Positions 50,912 to 59,960 are shown, counted from the first letter of the stretch. The stretch is 63,913 nucleotides of DNA from Fidelibacterota bacterium (GCA_016784025.1 JADHVL010000021.1:1-63913), one strand, 5' to 3'. Notes: a model not told the origin generated them from the letters alone. Numbers and translations: made by a program.

Positions 50912-53118
50912 TTAGGTCACACAAAAAAGCATCGAAGTACATTTTGCTTTCTGTGGTCATGGCAGGTGTTCTCAATTCGTGTTTCCTCACTGACTTGCAC
51001 CTCAAAGAGTATTTACGTCCAATCCGAAAAATATTAAACAAAGAGCGGACCTATTGGACTGACAAAATTGAATACAAGGGTGAGACAGGTACCGAAATTG
51101 TTTATTACAAGAATGGGCGACCTGCACTGGAACGTTTCTTTGATGAAAATGGGCTGCTAACCAGCATCAGCTATCGGGGTAGAGATGGGCGCGCGCTTCG
51201 AACCGATTCCCTGGTATATGCTGCTGAGGAGCTCATCGGCGGGTACTACTTTTCCGAGCCCAATCATCATCTCCAGCTACGCTTCCTAAGTTATAAACAA
51301 CAGGGGCAACTGAGTCAGCGCTCATGGTATGGCGCCATGGATGAGTTATTGAGTCGTGAATTCTTTCTTTTTGATCGAAACGGATATCGACGCATGCGGA
51401 TGATCTTTGATGGCAACGATTCACTTCTTTATACCGAATCTTTTAGACCTGGTTCAGATGAAGTGGAACTTCAGAATACCTACACTGTTTTTCGAGAACT
51501 TGTCCATCAAACCATCTATGAATCCGGCAAACCTCCTTACAAATACGACTTTAATCTAAGGGGAAAGGTCACACGAATTTCTGAGCTTTATCCCGGGGGT
51601 AATCCAGTCTGGTCAAGCGACTTGCTATACAATTCCAGCGGGGTAATTGAACGAAGTAATTTCAGTGTTGATGGACGATTCCTGTTCACCCATCTTGGTG
51701 ATATTGAGCTCTTCCAGCAATCTTTACGATCCTGGAAACACCCTGCTTCCCCAAGTCAGGTGCAGCAAATATTCAAATTCAATCATCGGAGTCCCTTCGT
51801 TGAAGAGATTGCCAATCATGAGTCTAACTCCAAAATAATTGAATACAGATTGCCTGGCAGTGGAGCAATCTTTAAACGCTCTCTGGTAGATGAAAACAAT
51901 CTACTTATTCAAGACAGTATTTTTTCAAGCCGAGAGGGATATCACCCAATTTCTGTGAGAAAATTTGACGATGAGGGATTCATTATAGATGAAGTCATCT
52001 CCGATTTATCAGGAAATCCAAAGTGGCTCCATAAATGGTTTAGAGATGATAAGCAGAGAGTTATTAGAGAGGAAATTTCAGCCCTTCCAGACACCTTCAC
52101 TGCAGCAGTGAGTCGTTTCTATGATAGTTTCAGTTTGCCAGCCTTCTCAGAACGGTTCACCTCTCCTGATTCATTTGATGGAACCTGGGTGTTCTATCAT
52201 GGAGGTGGCATCAATAAAACTCTTTTCTACAATAATCAATTTGATCTGAGCGAGTCGTGGCTCCTGAGACCTGGAGGCGATACGACGCGGTATTCCACCT
52301 TTGAGACCATTGACTATATCAGGGTTGAGTCAAAATATGGACTTCATGATACCCTCATATCCCAACACCGATTTACTGAAGATGGTCTTTTAAGTTGGGA
52401 AATATTTTTTGATGCCGAAAAACGTATCCAGAAAGAGACCCACAGAAAAAAAGATGGATCCATTTACCGGGAAGTCGCCTACGATCACCCCAACCGGAGC
52501 ATCACCAGTACCACTTTTGCACCAGTAGGTTATGGGGATGGCGCCTCAACAGGACAATTCAAGGGCGACCTGACTTCGCGTGTGGTTTCAAAGTTGAACC
52601 GGCAAGGCAAGAACATTCAGGTTATTTCATACAATTCCAGTGGTGAGACTGACTGGGAGAAACGCAATGCCTACCGGGCTGGGAAGCTTTTAAAATCAGC
52701 TCAAATGGATCCCCAGGGGAAACCCGTATTCATTTCCGACTACACCCATAACGACCAGGGTCAAGTGCTCACAGAAACTGCTCTTGATAAAAATGGTGCC
52801 CTTGTTCATACCATTGAAAACCAGTACAATGAAGAGAACCAACTCATCTGGAAGACCTTCTCATCCACCTTATCGGGGATATCAAGTGCAAATAGGCTCT
52901 ATTATGATGAATTAGGTCGCCTGCAAAGAGATGAGATCATTGAGGATAAGCGATTCATTGAGGCCATAGAATACGAATACTTCCCTGAGTTCATTTTGAG
53001 AATGGCCACGCACTATACACCAGAAGGTGATATCATCCGCAAAGAGGTTGAGAATTATTTTGGCGAAAATGTTTTTGCTGGCAGCTCAAGTGAAGACGAT
53101 AAAGGAAACACTAAATGA
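50908..53118 (+). CDS. Large lipoprotein with MORN-variant/YD-like repeats
   Basis: A 736-residue lipoprotein (signal YILLSVVMAGVLNSC, TTG start at 50908). The mature protein is built of irregular ~20-25 residue beta-hairpin units of the kind 'Y.NGRPALERFFDENGLLTSISYRG.DG', 'GELD..G.....Y.Y...G.L', similar to MORN-variant (YwqK-like) or YD-type repeats. Such repeats give long beta-sheet folds used for surface exposure or binding. It lies between the small membrane protein and the beta-lactamase-like gene in overlapping order, so these are one operon. Function unknown. Confidence 0.65.
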   Translation: MIRSHKKASKYILLSVVMAGVLNSCFLTDLHLKEYLRPIRKILNKERTYWTDKIEYKGETGTEIVYYKNGRPALERFFDENGLLTSISYRGRDGRALRTDSLVYAAEELIGGYYFSEPNHHLQLRFLSYKQQGQLSQRSWYGAMDELLSREFFLFDRNGYRRMRMIFDGNDSLLYTESFRPGSDEVELQNTYTVFRELVHQTIYESGKPPYKYDFNLRGKVTRISELYPGGNPVWSSDLLYNSSGVIERSNFSVDGRFLFTHLGDIELFQQSLRSWKHPASPSQVQQIFKFNHRSPFVEEIANHESNSKIIEYRLPGSGAIFKRSLVDENNLLIQDSIFSSREGYHPISVRKFDDEGFIIDEVISDLSGNPKWLHKWFRDDKQRVIREEISALPDTFTAAVSRFYDSFSLPAFSERFTSPDSFDGTWVFYHGGGINKTLFYNNQFDLSESWLLRPGGDTTRYSTFETIDYIRVESKYGLHDTLISQHRFTEDGLLSWEIFFDAEKRIQKETHRKKDGSIYREVAYDHPNRSITSTTFAPVGYGDGASTGQFKGDLTSRVVSKLNRQGKNIQVISYNSSGETDWEKRNAYRAGKLLKSAQMDPQGKPVFISDYTHNDQGQVLTETALDKNGALVHTIENQYNEENQLIWKTFSSTLSGISSANRLYYDELGRLQRDEIIEDKRFIEAIEYEYFPEFILRMATHYTPEGDIIRKEVENYFGENVFAGSSSEDDKGNTK

Positions 53119-54029
53119 AAAAAACCTGGTTGGTCTTAATTCACTTCGTTATTGTGTTGGTTCTTATTTCTTGCTCAGGGTTGAAAAAAACAGATGAGGT
53201 CGATGTTCCGCATGTAGTAGGCATCGCATACATGAATCTGGAAACTGGAGAAATTCTCGCCTATAACGCCCATGAGCTCTTTCACGCAGCCAGTACCATG
53301 AAAACCCCTGTTATGTTTCAGTTATTCAAAATGAGAGACAAGGGCATCATCGATTTGAAAAGTGAGATTCCCGTTAGGAACCAATTCACCAGTATCGTTG
53401 ATGGTTCTCTGTTCAGTCTTCCCATTGAATCAGAAAAAGATGAAATATTATACCCCTTTCTAAATCAAAATCTCAGTTTCTATGACATCATAGAAAAAAT
53501 GATAACTCATAGTAGCAATCTGGCTACAAATATTTTGATAGAGCACACTGGAGCAGATTCAATTGGAGCTACCATGCGTATGATCGAAGCAGATGGTGTG
53601 TTGGTCATGCGTGGTGTGGAAGATCTCAAAGCATATAGCCTGGGTTTAAACAATGTGACTTCTGCTTATGGGATGATGAAGGTCATGGAAGCTGTATATA
53701 AATCAGATCTGGTTGCAGATTCTTCACGTCAGGAAATGCAGGAAATTCTCAAGCGTCAGCACTTTAACACTATGATACCCGCAGGCTTGCCAAAGGATGT
53801 TATTATCGCCCATAAAACTGGCTCAATCACACGCATCGCACATGATGCCGCCCTGGTTTTTCCTCCTGATTCACCTCCATTTGTCTTGGTTATTTTAACC
53901 CGGGGTTGGGATGATCATGCCTCCGCACAAAAAGTGGGGGCTCGCATATCCTCCAAGGTATACGATTATCATCGCGGTTTGTTGAAACGGACTGATATCG
54001 CCATTCCTGATCTCCTGAAGGATGAATAA
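53115..54029 (+). CDS. Class A beta-lactamase-fold lipoprotein
   Basis: A 304-residue lipoprotein (LVLISC, Cys 20) with the serine penicillin-recognising fold. The three motifs are intact: S60-T-M-K63, S133-S-N135 and K234-T-G236. In place of the class A omega-loop E-x-x-x-N there is G-V-E169-D-L-K-A, so the Asn is missing and the deacylating Glu is uncertain. It could be a real beta-lactamase, a D,D-peptidase or an esterase-like relative; sequence alone does not show resistance. It begins in an ATGA overlap with the previous gene. Confidence 0.82.
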   Translation: MKKTWLVLIHFVIVLVLISCSGLKKTDEVDVPHVVGIAYMNLETGEILAYNAHELFHAASTMKTPVMFQLFKMRDKGIIDLKSEIPVRNQFTSIVDGSLFSLPIESEKDEILYPFLNQNLSFYDIIEKMITHSSNLATNILIEHTGADSIGATMRMIEADGVLVMRGVEDLKAYSLGLNNVTSAYGMMKVMEAVYKSDLVADSSRQEMQEILKRQHFNTMIPAGLPKDVIIAHKTGSITRIAHDAALVFPPDSPPFVLVILTRGWDDHASAQKVGARISSKVYDYHRGLLKRTDIAIPDLLKDE

Positions 54030-54125
54030 CTCCTATAAGTCCACTGAATTCTTCATCCAAAAACCAGACGAGGCACCTCGAAATACAAGCTGGCACCAAG
54101 GGGTGCAAAATGTTATGATACGCCC

Positions 54126-54914
54126 ATGATAAATCTCCATACCCTGGCTACTGACGCTGCCATCAAAGCAGGCGAGATTCTCCTTAAATATTACAAAAAT
54201 GCTTACGAGATTCAGGATAAAGGATACCACAATCCTGTCACAACGGCTGACCATGAGGCAGACGCCTTTCTGAAGCACTTTCTCCTGGAAGCAACCCCAG
54301 ATTTTGGGTGGCTGTCTGAGGAAACCATAGACTCACCTCAGCGTCTTGATAAGGAATTTGTCTGGATTGTTGATCCCCTTGATGGGACTAAGGAATTTAT
54401 TGAAGGTGTCCCCGACTTTGTGACATCAATTGGTCTGGTCCAGAATGGAATTCCCATACTGGGCGTACTTTACAACCCAGTCACTGAAGAGCTTATCCGA
54501 ACAGATGATGCAGGAGTGGTCTGGTATCAAGATCAGAAGGCAACGCTTTGTCAGGAGACCGCGTTAATAGATGTGGGATGTTTAAATAGTCGTTCCGAAA
54601 CCCGACGTGGACTCTGGAAAACCTGGGCCAGTGAATTTAAAGAATTAATCCCCATTGGGAGCGTCGCCTATAAGCTGGGTCTCGTTGCAGCTGGTCAGCA
54701 GGATTTCTTCGTCACCCTACGCCCCAAAAACGAATGGGATGTGTGCGCTGGACATGCGCTCTTATTGGCACTGGGTGGGACACTGAAGACAATCACAGGG
54801 GCTGAAATATCATACAACCAGCCAGACACAATTATTAGGCCGGGAATGACAGGTGGTAATAGAGATCTGGTAGAAGCTTTTATTAGTACATTTAATGCGC
54901 GGAAAGGGAAATAA
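54126..54914 (+). CDS. Inositol monophosphatase-family phosphatase (CysQ-like)
   Basis: A 262-residue Li+-sensitive, Mg2+-dependent phosphatase. Metal sites: WLSEET (Glu), 'WIVDPLDGTKEFIEG' (D-P-L-D-G-T), and C-terminal 'EWDVCAGHALLLALGG' (W-D). 'DGTKEFIEGVPDFVTSIGLV' points to the 3'(2'),5'-bisphosphate nucleotidase (CysQ) branch more than to inositol monophosphatase, whose motif is usually DGTxNF. It could nonetheless act on inositol phosphate, which is relevant as an inositol cluster lies 5 kb away. thyX starts 1 base after the stop. Confidence 0.85.
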   Translation: MINLHTLATDAAIKAGEILLKYYKNAYEIQDKGYHNPVTTADHEADAFLKHFLLEATPDFGWLSEETIDSPQRLDKEFVWIVDPLDGTKEFIEGVPDFVTSIGLVQNGIPILGVLYNPVTEELIRTDDAGVVWYQDQKATLCQETALIDVGCLNSRSETRRGLWKTWASEFKELIPIGSVAYKLGLVAAGQQDFFVTLRPKNEWDVCAGHALLLALGGTLKTITGAEISYNQPDTIIRPGMTGGNRDLVEAFISTFNARKGK

Positions 54915-54915
54915 A

Positions 54916-55617
54916 ATGAGTAATGATTCAAAACAATTGGAAGCATTTGATGTTCTGGGAGATGGGATCAGTTTTGTGCGTCTTATCAACACCATGGGAT
55001 CGGATGTCGAAATTGTTAATGGAGCCAGAGTTTCATTTGGAAAACGACGAGAAGAACTAGATGAGAAAGATAAAGTTCTTATTCAATATCTGGCTGATGA
55101 AAGACACACATCCCCTTTTGAACACGTCGCTTTTACTTTTCATATAAAATGTCCCCTCTTTGTGACCCGCCAATGGCATCGTCATCGCACCTGGTCTTAC
55201 AATGAGATCAGCCGTCGATATACATCCATGAATCTTGAATTTTATGTCCCTAAAGCATATCGTCAACAGGCTGTAACAAATCGTCAGGCCAGCAGGGATG
55301 AGCTGCTAGAGGAAACCAAAGATGGAAAAAACATTCATGATCTTGTGAGTGCTCATACTTCTGACGCATTTGAGTTTTATGAAGAATTGATCAAACAGGG
55401 TGTCGCCAGAGAACAAGCACGAATGGTGCTTCCTCAAAATATGTATACTGAGATGTATGCTACTGTGAATCTCCACAATCTGATCCACTTTGTTGAATTG
55501 CGAATTCACACTGGGGCACAATGGGAAATTCAGCAATACGCTCTCAAGCTTCTGGATCTGGCTGAAGAAGCCGCTCCTTATGCCATTAAAGCCATCCGCA
55601 AAGCACGTAACTGGTAG
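54916..55617 (+). CDS. thyX: FAD-dependent thymidylate synthase
   Basis: A 233-residue flavin-dependent enzyme making dTMP from dUMP. The signature R-H-R-x7-S is present (RHRTWSYNEIS, followed by RRYT). Other blocks are 'NGARVSFGKRREELDEKDKVLIQYLADERHTSPFEH', 'FTFHIKCPLFVTRQWHRHR' and the C-terminal 'ARMVLPQNMYTEMYATVNLHNLIHFVELR'. ATG 54916 is taken over the in-frame 54895 because GGAAAGGGA precedes it. Confidence 0.95.
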   Translation: MSNDSKQLEAFDVLGDGISFVRLINTMGSDVEIVNGARVSFGKRREELDEKDKVLIQYLADERHTSPFEHVAFTFHIKCPLFVTRQWHRHRTWSYNEISRRYTSMNLEFYVPKAYRQQAVTNRQASRDELLEETKDGKNIHDLVSAHTSDAFEFYEELIKQGVAREQARMVLPQNMYTEMYATVNLHNLIHFVELRIHTGAQWEIQQYALKLLDLAEEAAPYAIKAIRKARNW

Positions 55618-55626
55618 GAAATAAAT

Positions 55627-55770
55627 ATGGAAACAATTGGATTTGTATTTGGATTGGCAGCACTCGCTTTTGCGCTGATTGCCAACTCTCGTCTCAATAA
55701 ATTAGAAGATAAACTTAAAGAACTTGACGTGCTGGATAAGGATTTCAAATCCGGCGAAAGAATTTCCTAA
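55627..55770 (+). CDS. 47-residue membrane protein with helical tail
   Basis: Small gene between thyX and pfk: METIGFVFGLAALAFALIANS forms one span, then a charged heptad-like helix (RLNKLEDKLKELDVLDKDFK). AGGAAAT precedes the ATG. The layout of an N-terminal span with a coiled-coil tail is common in small bacterial membrane proteins; no family is assigned. Confidence 0.55.
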   Translation: METIGFVFGLAALAFALIANSRLNKLEDKLKELDVLDKDFKSGERIS

Positions 55771-55808
55771 GATTAATTGCTCAGATTTAAAAATGGAGAA
55801 AAATTAAA

Positions 55809-57053
55809 ATGGCTAAAGCAAATGCCGTATACGCCCAATCAGGGGGTGTCACCAGTGTCATTAACGGATCTGCCTATGGTGTGATCAAAGCTGCCCAGGA
55901 ATCAAGTATCATTGACAACATCTATGGTGGACTCTATGGTATTAATGGCGTGTTGGAAGAAAATTTGGTTGATATCAGTCAAGAGAATCAAGCTGATATT
56001 GACCGTCTACCTTTCACACCTTCAGCAGCCTTTGGATCCTGCCGCAAGAAACTGCCATCACTGGAAAAGAATCGCGCCGACTTTGAACGAATAATCGAAG
56101 TTTTTAGAGCCCATGAAGTTCGTTACTTCTTTTATAATGGTGGCAATGACTCAATGGATACTGCCCATAAAATTTCGCAACTTTCCCGTGACATGGGTTA
56201 TGATGTTACTTGCATAGGTGTCCCAAAAACCGTTGATAATGACTTGCCCGTCACAGACAATAGCCCTGGCTTTGGTTCCGTGGCCAAATACAATGCAGTT
56301 TCATTGCGGGAAGCATCTTTTGATGTGGCGTCCATGCATCATGACAGCACCAAGGCTTTTGTGGCGGAGACCATGGGACGTCATGCAGGTTGGATTGCTG
56401 GTTCTACGGCTATGGCTGCTAATAACGAAAATGAAGGTCCACACATCATCCTGCTACCTGAAATTGCCTTCAGGGAAGAGGCTTTCCTGGCAGAAGTAGA
56501 ACGAATTCGCGCCAAGGTAGGTTATTGCGTCGTTGCAGTCTCAGAGGGATTGCAGAATGAAGCAGGCAAGTTTGTCGCTGATGCTGGAACTGTGGATATG
56601 TTTGGTCATACTCAATTGGGTGGGGCTGGAGATTTCATTTCCAATTTGATAAAAAACAAATTGAATATCAAAGTCCACAACGCCTTGCCAGATTATTTCC
56701 AACGCTCTGGTCGTCACATCGCATCCAGGACAGATGTAGAACAGGCTATTGCCGTTGGAAAAGAAGCGGTACGTCTGGCGGCAGAAGGTCTCAACGGTCA
56801 AATGGTTACCATTGTCAGAGATTCTGATACTCCTTACTCCTGGTCCGTTGGACATACTGATATTGTAAATATCGCCAACAAGGAGAAGGTGCTTCCCGCG
56901 GAGTATATTCGCGAGGATGGCTTTCATGTTACTGAGGCGTTTAGAACCTATTGCCGTCCCCTTATTGAGGGAGAGCTGTGGCCAGATTATTCTGGTGGAA
57001 TCCCTGTCTACAGCCAACTTACAAGGAATTTGGTCCCTAAGAAATTAGGGTAA
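55809..57053 (+). CDS. pfp: 6-phosphofructokinase, PPi-dependent type
   Basis: A 414-residue phosphofructokinase. The phosphate-donor loop reads G111-G-N-D114-S, and the active-site loop P139-K-T-V-D-N-D145 has Lys where ATP-dependent enzymes have Gly (PGTIDND). Asp114 and Lys140 together are the accepted markers of pyrophosphate use. 'MGRHAGWIAG' and 'FVRSGD'-like regions complete the family. A reversible PPi enzyme fits an anaerobic or energy-limited lifestyle. AGAAAAA-type weak ribosome binding site. Confidence 0.9.
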   Translation: MAKANAVYAQSGGVTSVINGSAYGVIKAAQESSIIDNIYGGLYGINGVLEENLVDISQENQADIDRLPFTPSAAFGSCRKKLPSLEKNRADFERIIEVFRAHEVRYFFYNGGNDSMDTAHKISQLSRDMGYDVTCIGVPKTVDNDLPVTDNSPGFGSVAKYNAVSLREASFDVASMHHDSTKAFVAETMGRHAGWIAGSTAMAANNENEGPHIILLPEIAFREEAFLAEVERIRAKVGYCVVAVSEGLQNEAGKFVADAGTVDMFGHTQLGGAGDFISNLIKNKLNIKVHNALPDYFQRSGRHIASRTDVEQAIAVGKEAVRLAAEGLNGQMVTIVRDSDTPYSWSVGHTDIVNIANKEKVLPAEYIREDGFHVTEAFRTYCRPLIEGELWPDYSGGIPVYSQLTRNLVPKKLG

Positions 57054-57124
57054 AAGACTGTATTAAAAAAAGTTGGAAGGTCATTTTCAACCGTATATAT
57101 TGACCCGCTTTTTAAAGTATGCAT

Positions 57125-57201
57125 GGTGGGCGTAGCTCAGTTGGTAGAGCGCGCGGTTGTGGTCCGCGTGGTCGTCGGTTCAAGCCCGACCGTTCACCCC
57201 A
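57125..57201 (+). tRNA. tRNA-His (anticodon GTG)
   Basis: Anticodon loop TTGTGGT with anticodon GTG. Acceptor GTGGGCG/CGTTCAC pairs with two G-U. G at -1 (57125) opposite discriminator C73 (57198) is the tRNA-His identity feature, and CCA (57199-57201) is encoded. D arm GCTCAGTTGGTAGAGC and T arm GTCGGTTCAAGCCCGAC are complete. Confidence 0.96.
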
Positions 57202-57240
57202 TGAAGGCTCGAAAAGGTAATTTTTCGAGCTTTGACATTT

Positions 57241-57312
57241 GGTCCCTTCGTCTAGTGGTTAGGACTCGAGATTTTCATTCTCGCAACAGGAGTTCAATTC
57301 TCCTAGGGATCA
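57241..57312 (+). tRNA. tRNA-Glu (anticodon TTC)
   Basis: Acceptor GGTCCCT/AGGGATC, anticodon stem CGAGA/TCTCG with loop TTTTCAT (anticodon TTC), and T arm AGGAGTTCAATTCTCCT. CCA is not encoded, unlike the preceding tRNA-His 40 bases upstream. Both are likely cotranscribed up to the terminator. Confidence 0.95.
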
Positions 57313-57316
57313 CAAA

Positions 57317-57345
57317 AAACCCGATCGAAGGATCGGGTTTTTTTG
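57317..57345 (+). terminator. Rho-independent terminator after the tRNA pair
   Basis: CCCGATC (57320-57326), loop GAAG, GATCGGG (57331-57337), followed by a T-run; the A-run on the left extends the stem. Confidence 0.93.
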
Positions 57346-57409
57346 TTTTTACAATTATTAGACTTATTGTTCTAAAAGCGACTTTGGGAATTGTTAATAG
57401 ATAAATATT

Positions 57410-58384
57410 TCAATTTATCTCCTTGAGGGTTTCCAACAGGTAACGCCATCCCCGCCGCTCCAACAATTGGGACATTTTACGATACCCATAGCCGTAGTCT
57501 GGATCCTGACTTTTATCCATATTGAGGAGACGGAATTTGGCATATTCAGAGGGAGTATCCTTGTATACCGATGCTGCGCCCAAGTTGCAAAATCCTTCAC
57601 GAATATCAGCTCTTAAATCCAAATCACGCTCAAAAAGATAAACATGCATCAGTTCATGAGCCAATATGGCTCTAAACATGGTGAGAGGGAGATGAGACAA
57701 AATATAGATGTGGCTGTCCTTAGAAACCACTCGGCCATTACGTGTCTGTGTATTGTGATCCGTGAACCCATGCATGGCATCGGAATAAGATGAGGCTAAT
57801 TGTTTTAACCGCTGCTGATCAACCAGGGTAATAGGGATATCATCTGGCAAATTAGTTATCCCATTGGATTCTAAAAGTCGACGAACATATGAAATTGAAG
57901 ATTCCAGCAGGAAGTCTCCAGAAACTTCAGTTTCGTTGCAGATTCCACATAGAAAACGTCCATCACCTAGCTCAAAACCACCCCTGGTCAACTCATCACA
58001 AATCCATCTGCCACAGGTACTGCATTCTGGTAGTTCTGAGGAGTGACGCTCATGAAATGAATTTCCCCAAAAGTCTGTTAAATAGGTGCCTTGGAGGGGT
58101 CCCCCACAAATATCACACCTGGGTACTATGTGGTCGATGTAACACTTGTTGTGATACATTTTCTCATCAAGGAGATTGTATTTTCCCTCGATCACTTTTT
58201 CACAGTATGCACACCTCGGTTGAACATGGTCACGATAGCAATTCTCATGATAGGATTTACCATCAGCTGTGAGATAATTGCCCTCAATAGATTTATTGCA
58301 ATAGCTGCACTTTGGTTCATTACCAAGAATGGTTACAACAAACAGCATGAGAATGATTAGAATACTGAGGCTTGATCGATGCAT
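57410..58384 (-). CDS. Secreted LIM-domain / DA1-like zinc metallopeptidase
   Basis: A 324-residue protein with a signal peptide (SLSILIILMLFVVTILGNEP). Residues 26-149 are Cys/His zinc modules: C26/C29-H46/C49, C58/C61-H78/C81, C90/C93-H111/H114 and C121/C124...C146/C149, spaced as in LIM-like fingers. Residues ~165-324 match the DA1-like peptidase domain: HELMH (243-247) in 'RAILAHELMHVYLF', third ligand E263 in 'IREGFCNLGA', and the end 'GYGYRKMSQLLERRGWRYLLETL'. In plants DA1 is a ubiquitin-activated LIM peptidase; here it is exported, so its target must be extracytoplasmic. It is the last gene of the minus-strand block that includes the inositol-lipid genes. Confidence 0.85.
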   Translation of the reverse strand: MHRSSLSILIILMLFVVTILGNEPKCSYCNKSIEGNYLTADGKSYHENCYRDHVQPRCAYCEKVIEGKYNLLDEKMYHNKCYIDHIVPRCDICGGPLQGTYLTDFWGNSFHERHSSELPECSTCGRWICDELTRGGFELGDGRFLCGICNETEVSGDFLLESSISYVRRLLESNGITNLPDDIPITLVDQQRLKQLASSYSDAMHGFTDHNTQTRNGRVVSKDSHIYILSHLPLTMFRAILAHELMHVYLFERDLDLRADIREGFCNLGAASVYKDTPSEYAKFRLLNMDKSQDPDYGYGYRKMSQLLERRGWRYLLETLKEIN

Positions 58385-58451
58385 GATTAAATATTACACC
58401 ACTTCGAATCTTAACCCTAACAATAATGTCCGGGATGTTGAAGCGCTGAGG

Positions 58452-59426
58452 CTAGGCTTTCTCCCCAACTGATAATACAGGTGGTGAGTGCGTGATGATA
58501 CCCTTTTTGTCCTGGTAGGTCCGCCACTTGCGGTCGATATAGGGTGTGATATACCAGACACCGGCACAGAGGAACAGACCTGCATAGATATCCACTATGT
58601 AGTGATGCCGGAGATAGACTGTGGCAATGATAAGGGACACACCAATGGGGAGGAAAATCCAGAAGAGACCTTTGTGGAAGCGCCAGGCCATCCCCAGGGT
58701 AAGGAAAGTGATGGTGCAATGCAATGAAGGGAAGGCCCCTCTGGCAGACGCAGAACTGATATTCACTACGGCACGAGCGCTATCTGAGATGAGCGAAGTC
58801 CCCTTAAAAATATTAATGGTATACAAATCTGCCAGGGCCAGCCTTGGCGGGGCAGCCGGCAACAAGATATAGAGCATATAGCCACCATAATAACAAAGCA
58901 TCATGGTCAGCATCACGGTTCTGAATTCCCGTTTCTCACCCTTGTAATACATATAGAGAACCAAAATAACAGTAATCCAGAAGTAATTCATATAGGCGAA
59001 GGACAGCCAGTCAGTTAACCAGGGAGAATAAAACTTTTCGGCCCATACGGTTGGCGACACGCCAAACATCCACTCATCAATAGCATTCAGTTGGAAATGA
59101 ACATCATGTGGGTTCACAAAGTGAATGGTATCATGAAGATTTGTATAAACAGCGATGGCAAAAATAAAGGGAGCAACATTTCGGATAAATTTGAAGACAC
59201 GCTTATGCGGGCGATACCAGAGGAACCAGTAGAAGATGAGCATGAGAATAATCGTTACTATGATTCTGGCAATTCCACCTTCAATTTTTTTGGAATCTTC
59301 ACCCACCGTCGTGTAAAAATACCAGTTGGCCCTGACGGTAATCAGTATGGACGGGATCAGGAAGACCAGGAATATGATTTCCTCAATTCGCAGACTCTGT
59401 AATCGTCGTATCCAGGTTTTCAGCAC
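58452..59426 (-). CDS. Aur1/PAP2-type membrane enzyme 1 (candidate inositol-lipid synthase or phosphatase)
   Basis: A 324-residue polytopic protein of the PAP2 superfamily with the layout of inositol phosphorylceramide synthase (Aur1)-like enzymes. Key motifs: 'GAFPSLHCTITFL' (P-S-x-H, C2) and 'VYLRHHYIVDIYAG' (H-x3-D, C3) near the C-terminus; at least six spans. Family enzymes transfer or remove a phospho-head-group on lipids. It is the last gene of the likely operon MIPS, CDP-alcohol transferase, small membrane protein, this gene, so it should act on an inositol phospholipid: dephosphorylating phosphatidylinositol phosphate or transferring phosphoinositol to ceramide. A paralogue is encoded divergently at 62102. 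Confidence 0.8.
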   Translation of the reverse strand: MLKTWIRRLQSLRIEEIIFLVFLIPSILITVRANWYFYTTVGEDSKKIEGGIARIIVTIILMLIFYWFLWYRPHKRVFKFIRNVAPFIFAIAVYTNLHDTIHFVNPHDVHFQLNAIDEWMFGVSPTVWAEKFYSPWLTDWLSFAYMNYFWITVILVLYMYYKGEKREFRTVMLTMMLCYYGGYMLYILLPAAPPRLALADLYTINIFKGTSLISDSARAVVNISSASARGAFPSLHCTITFLTLGMAWRFHKGLFWIFLPIGVSLIIATVYLRHHYIVDIYAGLFLCAGVWYITPYIDRKWRTYQDKKGIITHSPPVLSVGEKA

Positions 59427-59462
59427 GTCGTATCTCCCATCATGAATCTCATCCTCAGTTTT

Positions 59463-59960
59463 CTATACCTGCACTTCAGAAATTTCTACAATGCTCAGGA
59501 TTCCCAGAGCTGCCAGCACAAAAATGAGACAACCCAAAATGACCCCTATGCCCACGGCCCAACTTGTTTGTCTGCTGGAAAGGTTCATCACCCTGGCCAG
59601 GGATATTCCCGTCCAAACACCACCCCCAAAGGGAATAGTCGTGATAGTAAGAGGACCCAGCCAGCCAATTTTCATGAGCCCTGCAGTCCATCTCCGTTTG
59701 CTCAAGCGGTCCTGAATTCGCCTGGAATGATCCTGCAAATAGATCGCCCATTTGAATTTTTCAAAAGATAGATCAAACATGTGATTGATAAATGCCATGA
59801 GTACAAAGTCCGAGAGAATGACAATGATTCCTATCTCCCAGGCATTGAGACCCATGATAAGACCGAGAGGGAAGGCTGCCTTTTTTCCCAGTGTGTACTG
59901 GGCTACAAGCAGCGGGATAATAGCCAGTATTTTAGGATTGATCAGCTGAATCGTCCTCAA
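59463..59960 (-). CDS. Small membrane protein, SMR-export-like (COG2426-like)
   Basis: A 165-residue membrane protein with about four spans ('KILAIIPLLVAQYTLG', 'LGLIMGLNAWEIGIIVILSDFVLMAFI', 'GWLGPLTITTIPFGGGVWTGISLARVM', 'WAVGIGVILGCLIFVLAALGIL'). The 'PFGGG.WTG...A..l' block resembles the small multidrug export (COG2426) family, although the whole is short for it. Its start overlaps the CDP-alcohol transferase gene by 29 bases and the PAP2 gene follows 37 bases later, so it belongs to the lipid operon. It could move a lipid intermediate across the membrane; this is speculation. Confidence 0.6.
   Translation of the reverse strand: MRTIQLINPKILAIIPLLVAQYTLGKKAAFPLGLIMGLNAWEIGIIVILSDFVLMAFINHMFDLSFEKFKWAIYLQDHSRRIQDRLSKRRWTAGLMKIGWLGPLTITTIPFGGGVWTGISLARVMNLSSRQTSWAVGIGVILGCLIFVLAALGILSIVEISEVQV

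Noticed and set aside
53115..54029. Antibiotic resistance gene
   Set aside because: The fold is beta-lactamase-like but the deacylation residues are not convincing and the context is surface lipoproteins.
57125..57312. Attachment site of an integrated element at the tRNA pair
   Set aside because: No integrase gene or repeated tRNA 3' end is seen nearby; both tRNAs look like ordinary host genes followed by a terminator.
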